Source: Bettongia penicillata ogilbyi
Lineage: Eukaryota; Chordata; Mammalia; Diprotodontia; Potoroidae
Direction: 5' to 3'
Assembly: GCA_023548195.1 (NCBI GenBank)
Contig: JAJHZJ010000121.1
Location: 1,798,220-1,862,219 of the forward strand
Length of the DNA stretch: 64,000 nucleotides
Part shown: positions 34,371 to 45,653 of the stretch, piece by piece
How the letters are laid out: every line of letters starts with the position of its first letter
How positions within the stretch are numbered: the first letter of the stretch is position 1
The notes under the pieces: generated by a model
Seen by the model: the letters and a program-made list of their open reading frames with translations, nothing else
Told to the model about the DNA's origin: nothing
Databases searched by the model: none
Position numbers and translations under genes: made by a program

Positions 34371-34994
34371 GCATAGGCTCTGTGGAAAGGGAAATAGGGA
34401 GGAGAATATTGGGGGAGGGAAGTGAGGAGGGAGGACAAAATTTAAACTGCTTAGTTATAATATCTTCCTCCAAAAAAATGTTACTAAGAAAAGCTTATCC
34501 TTCAACCCATAAATTGTTCTTAATCAAGCGTGCTAATATTGACTTCATGCCAACATAGGTCCTTTCAGCTCACTGGTGCCTAGGGTCTATTATTAGAATA
34601 ATTTCCTTTACTCTGAATTACTAATAAAAAGGGGTTACGTTTTCAAAATGTTTTAACAGAGCATTCCTTCTGGAAGCATGTTTTATCTTTGTCTTTTTCC
34701 TGTTCTTATTTTTATTGCATTTTCATTTCCCTGGGAATCTCAGTGATTAAATATGGTTCACTAAGAGAAAGCATCAGCACGAGGAAGCACTGAAGTAGAA
34801 GAACATTCAACTTGAACATGCTGGGAAAGGCTCCCTATTCATCAGGGGTTATACATGATAATTATTTCCAAGTGGGGATAGAGATTAGGAAATTATAATT
34901 AAATGGGAACTTGGAAAAGTAGAAATATTAAAGCTTTTTAAAAAAGAATTCTTAGCAACTCTTCAGTGGGATTTTCAAAAACTGATACATTCTG
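34371..34994. other. Unassigned sequence
   Basis: No recognisable repeat or exon. Confidence 0.35.
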
Positions 34995-35105
34995 TTTATA
35001 CAATATAAGTTCCTTCAAGGACCAGGGCAAGGGACTATTCAATTTTTGTCTTTTTTATCCCAGCAGTTAGCACAGGGCCTGACACAAAATAGGTGTTTAC
35101 TATAT
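34995..35105 (+). repeat. L2-type 3' end
   Basis: 'agttccttcaaggaccagg' and 'cagcagttagcacagggcc' correspond to the L2 3' end. Confidence 0.55.
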
Positions 35106-35180
35106 GGTGTCTTGATCTTGACATATCCATCACTTCCCAACAAATATCCATTCCCAAATAGCTAACTAATAAAAGCTAGC

Positions 35181-35182
<2 letters not shown>

Positions 35183-35234
<52 letters not shown>

Positions 35235-35465
35235 TTTTAAGGTTTGAAAAGCATATATCATCTCATTTTATTCTCACAAAAAGACTGGGGTAGAGTTTAT
35301 TGTTATCTCCATTTTGCAGACGAGGAAAACTGAAGCAAACAGGGGTTAAGTGACTTGCCCACAAAACTAGGGTCACACAGCTATAAAGCATCTGAGGTCG
35401 AATTCAAAGTCAGATCTTCTTGGCTCCAAGTGTAGCACTCTATTCACTGTATTAGCTACTTCCCT
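35183..35465 (-). repeat. (TA)n tract joined to a MIR SINE, minus strand
   Basis: About 50 bases of TA repeat (35183-35232) run into an antisense MIR with 'ccattttgcagacgagg', 'ttaagtgacttgccc' and 'tggctccaagtgtagc'. Confidence 0.8.
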
Positions 35466-35499
35466 TATGATCAGATTGATAAAAAGAAGAAAAGCAAAC

Positions 35500-35735
35500 T
35501 ACTAACATATTAATGATATGAAAATGTTATTATATTATATTAATTATTATTAATTATTAGTTAACAATATATTGTTGAATTATTGAAAAATTGAATAAAG
35601 TTGAAAATTATTCAATTATAACTTACTTATATCATATATCATATCATATCATATCATACTACAATACACTTCACTACACTACATTACATTACTTTACAAT
35701 ACATTACTTTATATATATTATATATATATAATTAA
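35500..35735. repeat. AT-rich tract with (ATATC)n and (ACTAC)n
   Basis: 'atcatatcatatcatatc' (35638-35656) followed by 'actacactacattacattac'. Slippage-derived pentamers in an AT-rich area. Confidence 0.85.
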
Positions 35736-35759
35736 TACAACTCTGTGGTTCTACCTCAT

Positions 35760-36500
35760 CCTTATGAGATTAACAAAGATGACAATTAAAATTGTTGGAG
35801 ATATAGTAATGCACTCTTGGTGAAGCTATGAAATAGTCTAACCATTCTGAAAAGCAATTTAAAACTATACCCCCAAAGTCACTAAACTGTGGATAACCTT
35901 TGGTCTCAAACATATTTCTCCTAGTCATATACTCCAAAGAGGAAAAAGAAAGGGAAAAGACCCAAAGCTACAATGATAATTGTAGCAGCTCTTTTTATGA
36001 TAGTAAAGAGTTAGAAACTGAAGGGATATCCACAAACTGGGGAAGAGTTAAATAAATTATGATATATGTGTGTAACATAATATTATTATGCTTCAAGAAA
36101 CAATGAGTCAGATTCAGACAAGTCTAAGCACAATTTCAAGAACTAATGAAAAGTGTAGTGAGCAGGACCAGAAGAACAACCTTTACAATGACGACAATAA
36201 TGTAAAAGAAAGCAACTTTGAAAGACTTGAGAACTCTCCAGTTCAGTGACCAATCATGACACCGGAAGGCTAATAAGGAAACATGCTTCCCACTTCTTGG
36301 CAGAGACATAATGGACTGACGGAACAGAACGAAACGTACGTTTTCAGACACAAGCAATGTGAGAATTTGTCTTGGTTGACTACATTTACTTGTTACAATG
36401 AAAAGCTTTTATATTTTGTAGATAAGAGTTGTGGGAAGAAGGGAGAGGATTGAAGGGATGGAAGAAAAGAAAGAAAATAGTACTGATGAAACATTTTTTA
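35760..36500 (+). mobile_element. Old L1 ORF2 C-terminal region and 3' end, plus strand
   Basis: 'aaaagcaatttaaaactat', 'gcagctctttttatgatag' and 'aactggggaagagttaaat' give the order seen in the younger L1 at 46900-47250: the 'IAALxxxxK' block, then 'NWG', then 'agcaggaccagaagaac'. Heavily decayed. Confidence 0.7.
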
Positions 36501-36504
36501 AAAA

Positions 36505-37020
36505 TACATAGAAGTCAGTCAAAAAATAAACATTTATCAGACATCTTCTATATGCCGGGAAGTGTGTTAAATGCTGAAGATAAAAAGAATATCCAAAAAG
36601 AGAAAAGGTACAAATAACAAGAAAAGCTATATAAAGGAAAAATAGGAAATAATCAACAGAGGTAAGGCACTAGAATTATGAAGATTGGAGGAATGGGGGG
36701 GGACATTAAAGCGAAGATAGGTGGCGGAGATGAGGAGGAAGAACATCCCAAGCATGGTGAATTGGCACTCTAAATTTCCAGAGTTGGAAGATGGAATAGC
36801 TTATCCAAGGAATAACAAGATGGGGCCAATGTCACTGGATCAAAGATTACATGACCAGAGAAGTATAAGACTGGAAAGCTGGAATTGGGGGAGGCTGTAG
36901 GAGTTTGGAATATCAAACAGAGAATTTTATACTTAATCTTGGATACGATAGGGAGTCATTGGAGTTAAGAGTGACTTGAGGGAGGAAGGGAAGTTCAGAA
37001 GGGAACACAGACAAGCCAGG
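36505..37020 (-). mobile_element. L2/CR1-group LINE 3' end, minus strand
   Basis: Shares blocks in order with 28985-29500: a 'aacatttatcag' start, 'aggaaataatcaacagagg', then 'aatgtcactggatcaaag' and 'agggagtcattggagtt'. No readable protein. Confidence 0.65.
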
Positions 37021-37735
37021 TAATGTTGGTACTAATAGGTATAATTTAATTTAGACCTAGAAAATAAGCTGTATATACTATAGATTTGGTTTTATATAAA
37101 ATCCTCTTTTGTGTTCTTTGTGTATGGAAATATTCATGTTTGCTGATGTTTGTTAAGTTCATAACCTAAAAATAAAATTTACAAACTGATTTTGAGAAAT
37201 GGTAAACATGACTTTCTCTTTTGTTGTTTTCAACAGAAAGGATTTTGAAATCAACATTGTCCATTGCATGTGACTTGAATTATATGGCCTCTTGGTGTTG
37301 TCTTTAGTTACACAATTATAGTCACCATTGTGGAAACAAGATTCAAGACCTGTCTTTCCTTCTTTACTGTACCTCTAGAGTTGGTTGACATTACTGCAAA
37401 GAGACCAGCATTGCTACCCAGAGGAATCATGAGAAATTATCTTTCCCCTAAAAACTTGGCTGCCTCTAGGCGGAACAACAGAAAGCACTTGCCCAGCATG
37501 TTGTAATCAATTTTTCTGTCAGTATGTTACTTATTCCCAGAATGCTATGGGTTACTTCCCCTCCTCCCCATTTGTCTTTCAACTGTGCAGTACCTATCTT
37601 TTGACTTGGTAATCCCTAAGAATTGAATACTCTGCTTTCAGGTCAGGGAAGACTATGTCTAAGGAACCTAGTAATGTATCCATGGTTTGGTTCTTCCTTG
37701 TCCATACAAAAAAAAAAATTGACTAAGCAGAAGCA
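37021..37735. other. Unassigned sequence
   Basis: No recognisable repeat or exon. Confidence 0.35.
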
Positions 37736-37739
37736 TAGT

Positions 37740-38300
37740 CCTGAATAATTTTTTTCAATGCTGTCTCTGTTGTTCTTTGACTCTGCTTTATTTATTCTAT
37801 ATCAGTTTGAACAAGTCTCTCCTTATCATTATTTACATTAATCATACTGAAAATTCTTTACATCGTTCTTAACATCTTTTACAAAATACTATCTTATTAT
37901 GTTCACATAACACCATTTCTTTACTGACTCCCCAATTCTGGGTGTGTGGCTAGTTTCTTGCTGTTACAAAAACGGGTAACATGATCATTTAGGTATATAA
38001 ATTCTTAGGTAATTTGGTTCTTTCTGTCAGTGAGGCATAAATCCAGGAGAAGGATTCGTGAACAATTTAGTAGCTTGTCTCAAGTAATTATAAATTATTT
38101 TCCAGAGTGGTTAACCTCCCAGTGGTGAATTAATGTACTTGGTTTCCTAAAGCTCCTTCAACATTGAATTTTTCCATCTTTTATCATTTTTGCCAATTCC
38201 AAGGGTTTGAGGTGATGTCTCAGAGTAGGTTTAATTTGAATTCCTCCAGCAGATTTTGAACAATTTTTAACAAAAATATGACTGTTGAATACTTTTAATT
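37740..38300 (-). mobile_element. Old L1 ORF2 3' region, minus strand
   Basis: Antisense L1 blocks: 'tattttccagagtggttaac', 'tccttcaacattgaattttt' and 'gaggtgatgtctcagagt', parallel to the younger copy at 1930-2080. Confidence 0.65.
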
Positions 38301-39135
38301 TCTAGATTTGAAAAATGCCAAGATTAAGAGAACCCTGAAATATCTCCTTTTAGACGTAAAGATCGCAAAGATACTAAAAGATAGGGAAAATTCATTGTTG
38401 AAAGAGCTGTTGGAATAAAAGAAAAAAAATGCATGCCATTCCATTCCTCATGGAATTGTGGGTTACTTCCAACTATTTCAAAAGAAAAATTGGTATATTA
38501 TGAAAGAAAAGTTACTAAATTGTCTAGATCCCTTTAACCAAAGATCTTACTACTACTAGAACACTATCCCAAGGATTTTGTTCATAGCAATAAAAGACTC
38601 TCATGGACAAAAATATTCATGCTAGCTATTAGTGATATTTTTAAAAAGGTAATTTTAAAAAGAAATCACAATAATTATAAAATAAAACATTTTCCACTTG
38701 GCAGTAAAAAATAATAAAAATTCCACAAAATAAACTAGAGGGTTATAGAAGGTTGGAAAACATATGAGCAATGACTTTGAACAAATTATAGATGAATAGA
38801 TGGAATATTACTGTAACATACAGAATGACAAATATGAAAAATTCAGTAAAATATGGAAACACTTGTATGGAGTTATTGGAGTAGGTTAGACTGGATTTAA
38901 TCCAGAAGGAGGGAAGAAGAACAAAGAGAACAATAAGATTATAACCTTGTAAACAAAGTCAACCTGGAAAGGCAAAAAAACTTGGAAAAAATAAGATTCT
39001 CAATTTTAATACATACTGCCAAAGGACACAGCCCTCTTTTCTGTTAGTAATCAATAATTAAAATGTTTTCTAAGTGTATTTTCTTTGTAAAAGGTGTTTA
39101 GGTATTTATTAGGAACTATCTGTCATGTAAAAACA
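38301..39135 (+). repeat. Probable old LINE 3' debris, plus strand
   Basis: A-rich sequence with 'agatggaatattactgtaac' and 'agaacaaagagaacaataag', resembling a decayed L1-like ORF2 end and 3'UTR. Weak; the family cannot be fixed. Confidence 0.3.
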
Positions 39136-39139
39136 AAAG

Positions 39140-39520
39140 TCAAATATATATATATATATATGTATGTATGTATATATACACATATTTTGAAGAAAATAAT
39201 TTACTTATATCTTTTGGTCACTTGTCTATTGGGTAATTGTTCTTAATCTTCTAGATATGTCAATTTCCTGTAGAGTTGGTATATCATACTTTATCAAACA
39301 GATGTTTGATACCAAGATTCTTCTCAATATATCATTCCTGTAAATTTAACTGCATTGGTTTTATTCATTCAAAAACTTTTACAATTTTATTCTACAGAAA
39401 TTGTTTTGTCTTTCATATTCTTCTTTATCCTATATCTGATTATGAAGTTTTCCCTATTCACACAGTGGTATTTTTCCAAGCACTTTTTCATTATACCTCA
39501 AAGTTACATAATGTTACATA
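39140..39520 (-). mobile_element. AT/TATG tract followed by old L1 ORF2 fragment, minus strand
   Basis: 39147-39182 is 'tatatatatgtatgtatg'-type simple repeat. From 39190 the antisense of the L1 ORF2 'DKGLISxIY' region can be followed ('ttgtctattgggtaattg', 'tcaaaaacttttacaatttt'). Confidence 0.6.
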
Positions 39521-39911
39521 AAAACAAAACACAGAACTTTCACAGGGTTTAGTATTCATATAGGTACCATTTTAAAAATATTTCCAGAACAAGCTGGTAA
39601 TATTGCATGTCACTATCCATCTTATATAGTCACGTTCATTTTATGGTTAGATCTGGACAATACAATTGCAAACAAACTATTTACTTAGGATTTTCAAATG
39701 AGCTAATGCTTTGCAATTATGAAGTGTCATATAAATGTGTTATTATTATTATTTTTTTACTTGTGAATTGACATGTGATTTTGTACATATTTATTATTCC
39801 ATTTCCTTATAGATCAAAATTCCCCACTGTGGGTCTACGGACTGGAATTATTATCCAATAATATTTTATTGTTCTACAATACATTCACTTGGCGTGGTGT
39901 CTGACACACTG

Positions 39912-40190
39912 TTGTTTTTGCTATTGTTTTTGTGCAGTCGTATCCAACTCTTCATGAGTACATGTACTCGTTCATGGAGTGTTCTTGGCAAAGATCCTGG
40001 AATGGTTTGCTATTTCATCCTCCAATGTGTCCCCATTTTACAGATAAGGAACTGAGACAAATAGGGGTGAAGTGACTTGACCAGGGTCATACAGTTAATA
40101 AGTGTCTGAAACCACATTTGAATTCATGAAGATAAGTCTTCCTGCCTCCAGGCTTAGCACTCTTTCCATTGTGCCCCTTAACTGCCCTAT
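39912..40190 (-). repeat. MAR1-type SINE, minus strand
   Basis: Diverged antisense copy with 'tttgctatttcatcctcc', 'aagtgacttgaccagggtc' and 'ttgtgccccttaactgccc'. Confidence 0.85.
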
Positions 40191-40194
40191 GAAG

Positions 40195-41080
40195 GTAAAA
40201 ATGATAACATTTCATAATAGATTGGATATGGATGGAGGGAGTAAGAGTAAATAATTAAAGATGACATCAAGTTCTGTAAGGCTTGGTGACACGGAAGATG
40301 GTGGCAACCTAAACAGTAATGGGGAAATTTGGAAGAGAAGGTTATGGGGGGTTCTGTTTGGATGTGTTGAGTTTGAACTATAAGCAATCCAATTCAAGAT
40401 GTCCAAAAGGAAATTAATGATGTGGAACAGGGGTTTAGCAGAGAGAGTAGGGCTAAATATATGAATCTGAGAAATATCTGCATAAGATAATAGTTAACTC
40501 AAGAGAACTGATGAAATCATCAAGCAAGATGATATATGGGAAGAAAAGAAGAGACACAGCCATGGGAGAAGCCCACAAATTAGTGGGTAGTATCTAGATG
40601 GAGATACAGCAAAGAAGACTGAGGAGCAGTTAGACATAGAGGAGAGAGCAGTCTCATGAAAACTATGCAAGAGAAAGTTTTCAGAAGGAGAAATCAGAGA
40701 GATCTGAAGGCTGAGAGAAGGATGTTGAATTTGGCAACTAAAAGATCAATGGGAACTCTGAAAGATTAGTTTCAGTTGAATGATGTGGTTTGAATTTCAA
40801 GATGACTTAAAAGCAAGTGAGAGAAAAGGAAGTATAGTAATCTAATGTAGATGGCTTTCTCAAGGAGTTTCACTATAAAAAGAAGGAAAGTTAAAGAGTA
40901 ATAACTAGGGTGGATAGTTGGATCAAATGAGGGCTTTTATGGACTTGGGGGACAGTCAGCAGGGAATGAGTCAGTGACCAGGGAAAGATGAAAGCATAGC
41001 AAGACAGTGGATGTGACAGTAAACATAGGAGGGTAAAACCTTTTTAAAGAAAGCTTGGAAAAAAAGCCAGCTAAGCAGTC
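40195..41080 (-). mobile_element. L2/CR1-group LINE, reverse transcriptase part, minus strand
   Basis: Plus-strand blocks: 'gttgagtttgaactataagc' next to 'aagatgtccaaaaggaaatt', 'agccatgggagaagcccac', 'caactaaaagatcaatggg', 'ctcaaggagtttcactat'. These are the antisense of the L2-like reverse-transcriptase domain. It covers a more upstream part than the copy at 28985. No open frame survives. Confidence 0.65.
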
Positions 41081-41297
41081 ATACTGAAGAAATATAAAGA
41101 CACAAATGGAAGCCTTTTTTTATTCTGTAGTTATTTTATTATTATGATAATGATAAGAACTGCTAATAATGAAAGAATTATTGTGTTCTACTGAAATATC
41201 TTTTAGAGCAACTAGTTTGTAATTAATTAGTTAACTAATTAAGTTAATATATTAATATGTTGGCAATATATTTCTTGATTGGTAATGTGTTAGACTA

Positions 41298-42130
41298 TGT
41301 ACAGATGGGGCAACAAATACAATTGGCAGCCATTCTGGTGTAAGAGTGAAAATTAAAGAAGTTTGACAGATAAAATTACATTTGTACATTTTAAAAATTA
41401 ACCATGTATATTTAGAAGCAAAAAACAAACGCTCAATTGAAGTGCTTACACAATCAGTTGAATTTGTAAAGTGTATTAGAAGCAGAGCATTGAATGAACA
41501 AATGTTTGCAATTTGGATTATAAATATGGGATCTGAACACAAGCATTTACAAATTACTGTTCAAGCCCATTGGCTGTCATAAAATGGATGTATAGACCCA
41601 CTGAGAGGGTAAGATTTGAAAAAAAAATTAACTGCTGCAAAATCAAAAGAATTTAAATTTGGTTAAATGCTTTCATGATAAATTGCAAAGTGTGCTTATT
41701 TATTTGATCTCTTTTCATTCATGAATGACTTAACTTTGAATCTCCAAGATACTAAAGCTACCACCTTCAATTTGTATAATGGAACCCCCATGTTTAATTT
41801 TTTTAAAAAGTGAACAGTTTGGCTGAAGCATGCCGAAGAGAATAATCGTGAAACTTTTCCTTCATTCTCTGAATTTTCAAGGTTAAATATAAGAAGAAGT
41901 TCAAGAATTAGTTATAAACTCTTGGGGAAATACTTGCATGAATCTTTAAAATCCAGTGCTGAATTACCAAAATAACAACCTTCTGGACATAAAGTAAGGA
42001 AAATTTAGAGAATTATCTTCAGATTTTAGATTACAGTCAATAATTTTATAAATATGACTCAGTCTGAGACAAGAACAAAGAGAAAATGTTTAGCTCCTCA
42101 CAAAAAGACAATGAAAAATTCATTGCCTTT
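41298..42130 (+). pseudogene. hAT transposase fossil (ZBED/SCAND3/FAM200-like)
   Basis: In one plus-strand frame from 41298, with stops but apparently no net frameshift to at least 41800, can be read: CTDGATNTIGSHSGVRVKIK (the TDGA-xxM-G-x-SG block of hAT transposases), then SVEFVKCIRSRALNEQMFA and 'MGSEHKHL...AHWLS' (hAT KxRALNxxLF and EVRWLSRG blocks). From 41721 follow MNDLTLNLQD and, downstream, 'FPSFSEFSRL'. These match the order in domesticated hAT-derived genes of mammals. Stops near 41358, 41579 and 41800 rule out a protein. It could be a genomic transposon fossil or a retrocopy of a domesticated gene; no poly(A) or inverted repeats were found. Confidence 0.8.
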
Positions 42131-42139
42131 TTCAACTGT

Positions 42140-42484
42140 GCGCCTACATGAAGCTTGGTGATAAAATAAAAACTAATTTAATGGAGGTCTGGCACATGTG
42201 CCTGCTCAGATGGTATCTCCACATGGAGAATGCTAGGCAACTGCTTCCAGGAGAATCATGATGACATGTAATGGAAGCTCATGCTTGTATATTCTATAAT
42301 TGTATTTTCTCTTCCTACTTTGATTCCTCCTAGAACTCCCTCCAGTGAGGCAGAGTGCTTCACACACCATCTCACTGTATCTCCATGGAGGTTCTAAACA
42401 ATGTGTGCTGGCCTTTTAATATTTTGTGAGTTTCAGTGCAACATTCAGGTTATCTGTGACCCATGATCTTGGTATATACCTTGC
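42140..42484. other. Unassigned sequence
   Basis: Downstream of the hAT fossil. No terminal inverted repeat or other feature recognised. Confidence 0.35.
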
Positions 42485-42486
42485 CC

Positions 42487-42745
42487 ATCTAGAGCTAACT
42501 AGATGGTAGAATAGATAGAGCATTAAACTCGAAGTCAGAAGACATGAATTCAAATCTTGCCTCAAACAATAACCTGTATGATCTTGGGTAAATCATTTAA
42601 CCTATATCTGCCTCAATTCCCTTGTTCATAAATTATAGATAATAATAACACCTACCTCCCAGGATCATTGTGAAGATAAAAATGAGATAATATTTGTAAA
42701 GTGCTTTGCAAACCTTAAAAAGCTATATAAATGCCAACTATTGTT
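42487..42745 (+). repeat. MIR/MON1-type SINE, plus strand
   Basis: Contains 'cacctacctcccaggatc' and 'aaagtgctttgcaaacctt', ending 'atataaatgccaactattg'. Directly followed by a MAR1. Confidence 0.85.
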
Positions 42746-42749
42746 GCTA

Positions 42750-43003
42750 GGACAGCTAGGTGGCATAATGGAGAGAGAATCAAGAAGTCTTGGAATCAGG
42801 AAGACTCATCCTCCTGAGTTCAAACCTGGCTTCAGATGCTTACTAGCTATGGGACCCTGGGCAAGTCACTTAACTCTATTTGCCTCAGTTTCCTCTTCTG
42901 TAACATGGGCTGGAGAAGGAAATGACAAATCACTCCAGTACCCTTGCCAAGAAAGCCCCAAATGAGACTATGGAGAGTTGGGCATGACCGAAACAACACA
43001 ACC
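42750..43003 (+). repeat. MAR1-type SINE, plus strand
   Basis: Full-length copy from 'ggacagctaggtggcataa' to 'tgggcatgaccgaaac'. It starts within a few bases of the end of the MIR/MON1 SINE, forming a tandem two-family pair in the same orientation. Confidence 0.9.
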
Positions 43004-43009
43004 AAAATT

Positions 43010-43500
43010 ATTATCTTCTTTTCTGGTCGTAAATTCCCTTGATGATGTTTTTTATGCAGTATCTTTTGTGCTCATTCTTTTGTGGAAGTCATTAGTAGCC
43101 TGCTGTAGGCAATTATCTAGACTTTGCATTTCATCATTGCTCTTTGGGTCACCCATGCTTTTATTTATTCATAAACTGGTATTCTATAATTCATGACCCT
43201 TAGCATCATATAGAGAATAGTGGTATTTAGAAATGGTTTTCTGTGTATCCAGCAGCTCCTTAAAATTTTTGAAGATATGATACAATTCCCTCAAATGTAA
43301 TGCAACTCGTCTTTTTCCTATCCAATTTTGGGCCTAGCTCATGGTCCACCTGTAGTTGCTGTTAAGATCTGTTTGATGGACTGAATCAATGGGCTGCCCT
43401 TCTTATAGTGTGTCTTAACTTTGAGAATCTGACTTCTTCTTTCATTTAGTTTTTCCTGTATGTAGGGTTAGGCTGATTTCATTTGAGTTACTATGACTCT
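43010..43500 (-). repeat. Unnamed dispersed segment, copy 3
   Basis: Block order similar to 22690-23150 and 17930-18240 ('tttgcatttcatcattgc' then 'ctttgggtcacccatg', 'ccaattttgggcctagct'), but diverged. Nature unknown. Confidence 0.35.
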
Positions 43501-43544
43501 CACTGAGAATATACTCTGGGAAGGAACTAGTCGTAGGGCTCACT

Positions 43545-44204
43545 TCACAACCTAAGAAAAAAATGAAATTGACTACATCTTGAACAACAATAAATCACTG
43601 ATTACTACCATGGGAGTTATTTTGGAAGTAAATTTCAAGGTAAAAAATGCTGAAAAGAGAAAAAGTCAAAATCAGTCCCCTATTAGAAGATAGGAATTAT
43701 TCTCCCCCCAAAGTTTTTGATACAGTATTAAGAAAGCATTTGACTATTTTCTTATCTTTCTAAACTCTTCATGAAAATGAGCAACTTACACACTTATTCA
43801 GAGTATCTTTGATGAGGAATATGGAAAGAGAATAGGGGTAATAGGCATCTAGAGCTGGAATCAACTTCGGAGACCATCTAGCCTAATCCCATCATATCAC
43901 AGGTAATGCCCATGTTAAGTGCCTTTTCCATGGATACACAAGTAGTGTCAGAATCAGGATTTGAATCCAGATTTTCTTCCACTGTACTATTATCCCTCCC
44001 TAGAAAACTTTTACAGTAGACTACAATTTCATCTTTACAATACATTATTGCCTAACAGGTGCAGACAATACAAAATCCTGCTATATTTATGGTTTGTGGA
44101 CTATAAAACAGTATATGACCAAGAAGAATAAAATTCAGCTTTAAAAGTTCTGCTCCAACATTGCATCATCCATTTATGTGAATGGGCATTACCTCATTTT
44201 CAGT
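43545..44204 (+). mobile_element. Diverged RTE-clade fragments (endonuclease and RT)
   Basis: 43555-43620 reads 'NEIDYILNN' in short frames, the 'RNEIDYIL' block of the RTE APE-type endonuclease. 44085-44130 resembles the RT 'DYxKAFD' block. The intervening 43850-43995 looks like a minus-strand MIR-family fragment ('tggaatcaacttcggagacc'). Confidence 0.5.
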
Positions 44205-44310
44205 GAGTACCTGGAAAGATCTTACCCTAAAAGGTCAAGGTCTCCCATTGCATCCTGGGCCATCTCCAGTCATCCTGATGAATATCTGGTCACTAGATCC
44301 AAGCTCTCTG
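44205..44310 (+). repeat. RTE-tailed SINE fragment, plus strand
   Basis: 'aaaggtcaaggtctcccatt', 'gcatcctgggccatctcc' and 'gaatatctggtcactagatc'. Truncated before the tail. Confidence 0.75.
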
Positions 44311-44846
44311 TAGGGTGGGGGAGGAAATACATTTATGACACACTTTTAGGTTTAATCTGCATAATTAATATTTTCTCCATCACTTTCCTAAATCTATACA
44401 ATCAACAAAACAATAATTCAATTCATGATTTATAGTGTTTGGCTATTTATTAGGTATAAATGCTCACACAAAAAATTTCATAATTGGCTCTTGCAAGCTG
44501 GTTTAAGCTGGTTATAGCTTACCCCCAGGAATTTCCCCTCCCATTCTCCTTTGTGGGAGATGTTGTCAACTGGTACCAATTGCATCCATGGTCCTAAGCT
44601 GGATCTTGCAAATCCAGTCTTTCATCTCTAACGCCAGTAGGTAAAATTCTTGATCTTGGTAAGATTCTCAGATATAACCTTGAGACTTATTCTCTGCATT
44701 GACATGATCAAGCACTCTTGGTGGCTATATAGTTGAAGCATTCTTGGTTGATCCATCACAAATGTACACATCCCAAATATGAACCGTGGCTTCATTCCCA
44801 TTTCTTCCTGTTAGATCCTCCATTCCTAAGTTGTGGGACACAGGTA
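44311..44846. other. Unassigned sequence before the HAL1
   Basis: No recognisable repeat or exon; it holds the left target duplication of the 44865 HAL1 at its right edge. Confidence 0.35.
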
Positions 44847-45466
44847 TTAAAAAGATATGTTCAGGGGCAGAGACAAGATGGAGGAGTAAAATCAGGGACT
44901 TCCCTGAGCTCTCCCCCAAAGACCTCTAAATATCTGTAAGAATGACTAAACAAATTCTAGAGCTATAGAACAAAGAAAATAAGAGAGTTAAATAAATCCC
45001 CAGCAAGACAACCTGGAAAGTTGAAGGGAAGGGTCTATCACACCAGGCAGGTTGTGGATTGCAGTCCAGCATGGCCAGGACTGGCACAGACCTGCCAGAG
45101 CAGACCTCAGGGAACAGAATCATTGGCAGCTGTGGTAGTTTCCAGACTTCTCAACCAACGAATGCCAAAATGGTCAGTGGGAAAAATCTGGTGGACATGG
45201 GTGAAAGAGGAGCATGCTGTCTGGCATGGTCTGGCCCCAGGCCCAGGGGGTGTGGGGGTGGTGGCAGCAGTGTGGCTGCAACAGCAGTAGCAGTGACAGA
45301 GGCCATTTCCAGAGTTCTGGGCCCACAGATGGTGGGGGATCAAGTGGTTGATACAAAATCCCTGAAACCTGGGACAGTATACCCAACCCATCCCCATGCC
45401 TACCCCCACTGGAAGCAAAGTCCTGCCTTGACAAAGAGTTAGAAAGTAAAATATTTGGCTGGGAAG

Positions 45467-45653
45467 ATGAGTAAACATCGTAAAAGAACTCAGACTATAG
45501 AATCTTACTTTGGTGACAAAAAGAGGATCAAAACATTCAATCAGAAGAAAAGTCAAAGCCCCCATATCAAAAGTCTCCAACAAAAATATGAATTGGTCAT
45601 AGGCTTTGGAAGGGCTCAAAAAGGATTTTGGAAATCAAGTAAGAGAAGTAGAG
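45467..45653 (+). pseudogene. HAL1 ORF1, N-terminal part (interrupted)
   Basis: Begins MSKHRKRTQTIESYFGDKKR, matching the N terminus at 21394 ('TIETYFGDKE'), and reaches the start of the coiled coil (ELKKDFxNQVREVEE; two frames, with a frameshift in the middle). It is cut at 45653 by an L1 insertion; the other part continues at 47607. Confidence 0.85.

Noticed and set aside
45107..45619. 170-codon minus-strand frame
   Set aside because: Antisense to the HAL1 5'UTR and the start of ORF1, in a GC-rich area where several frames are open.
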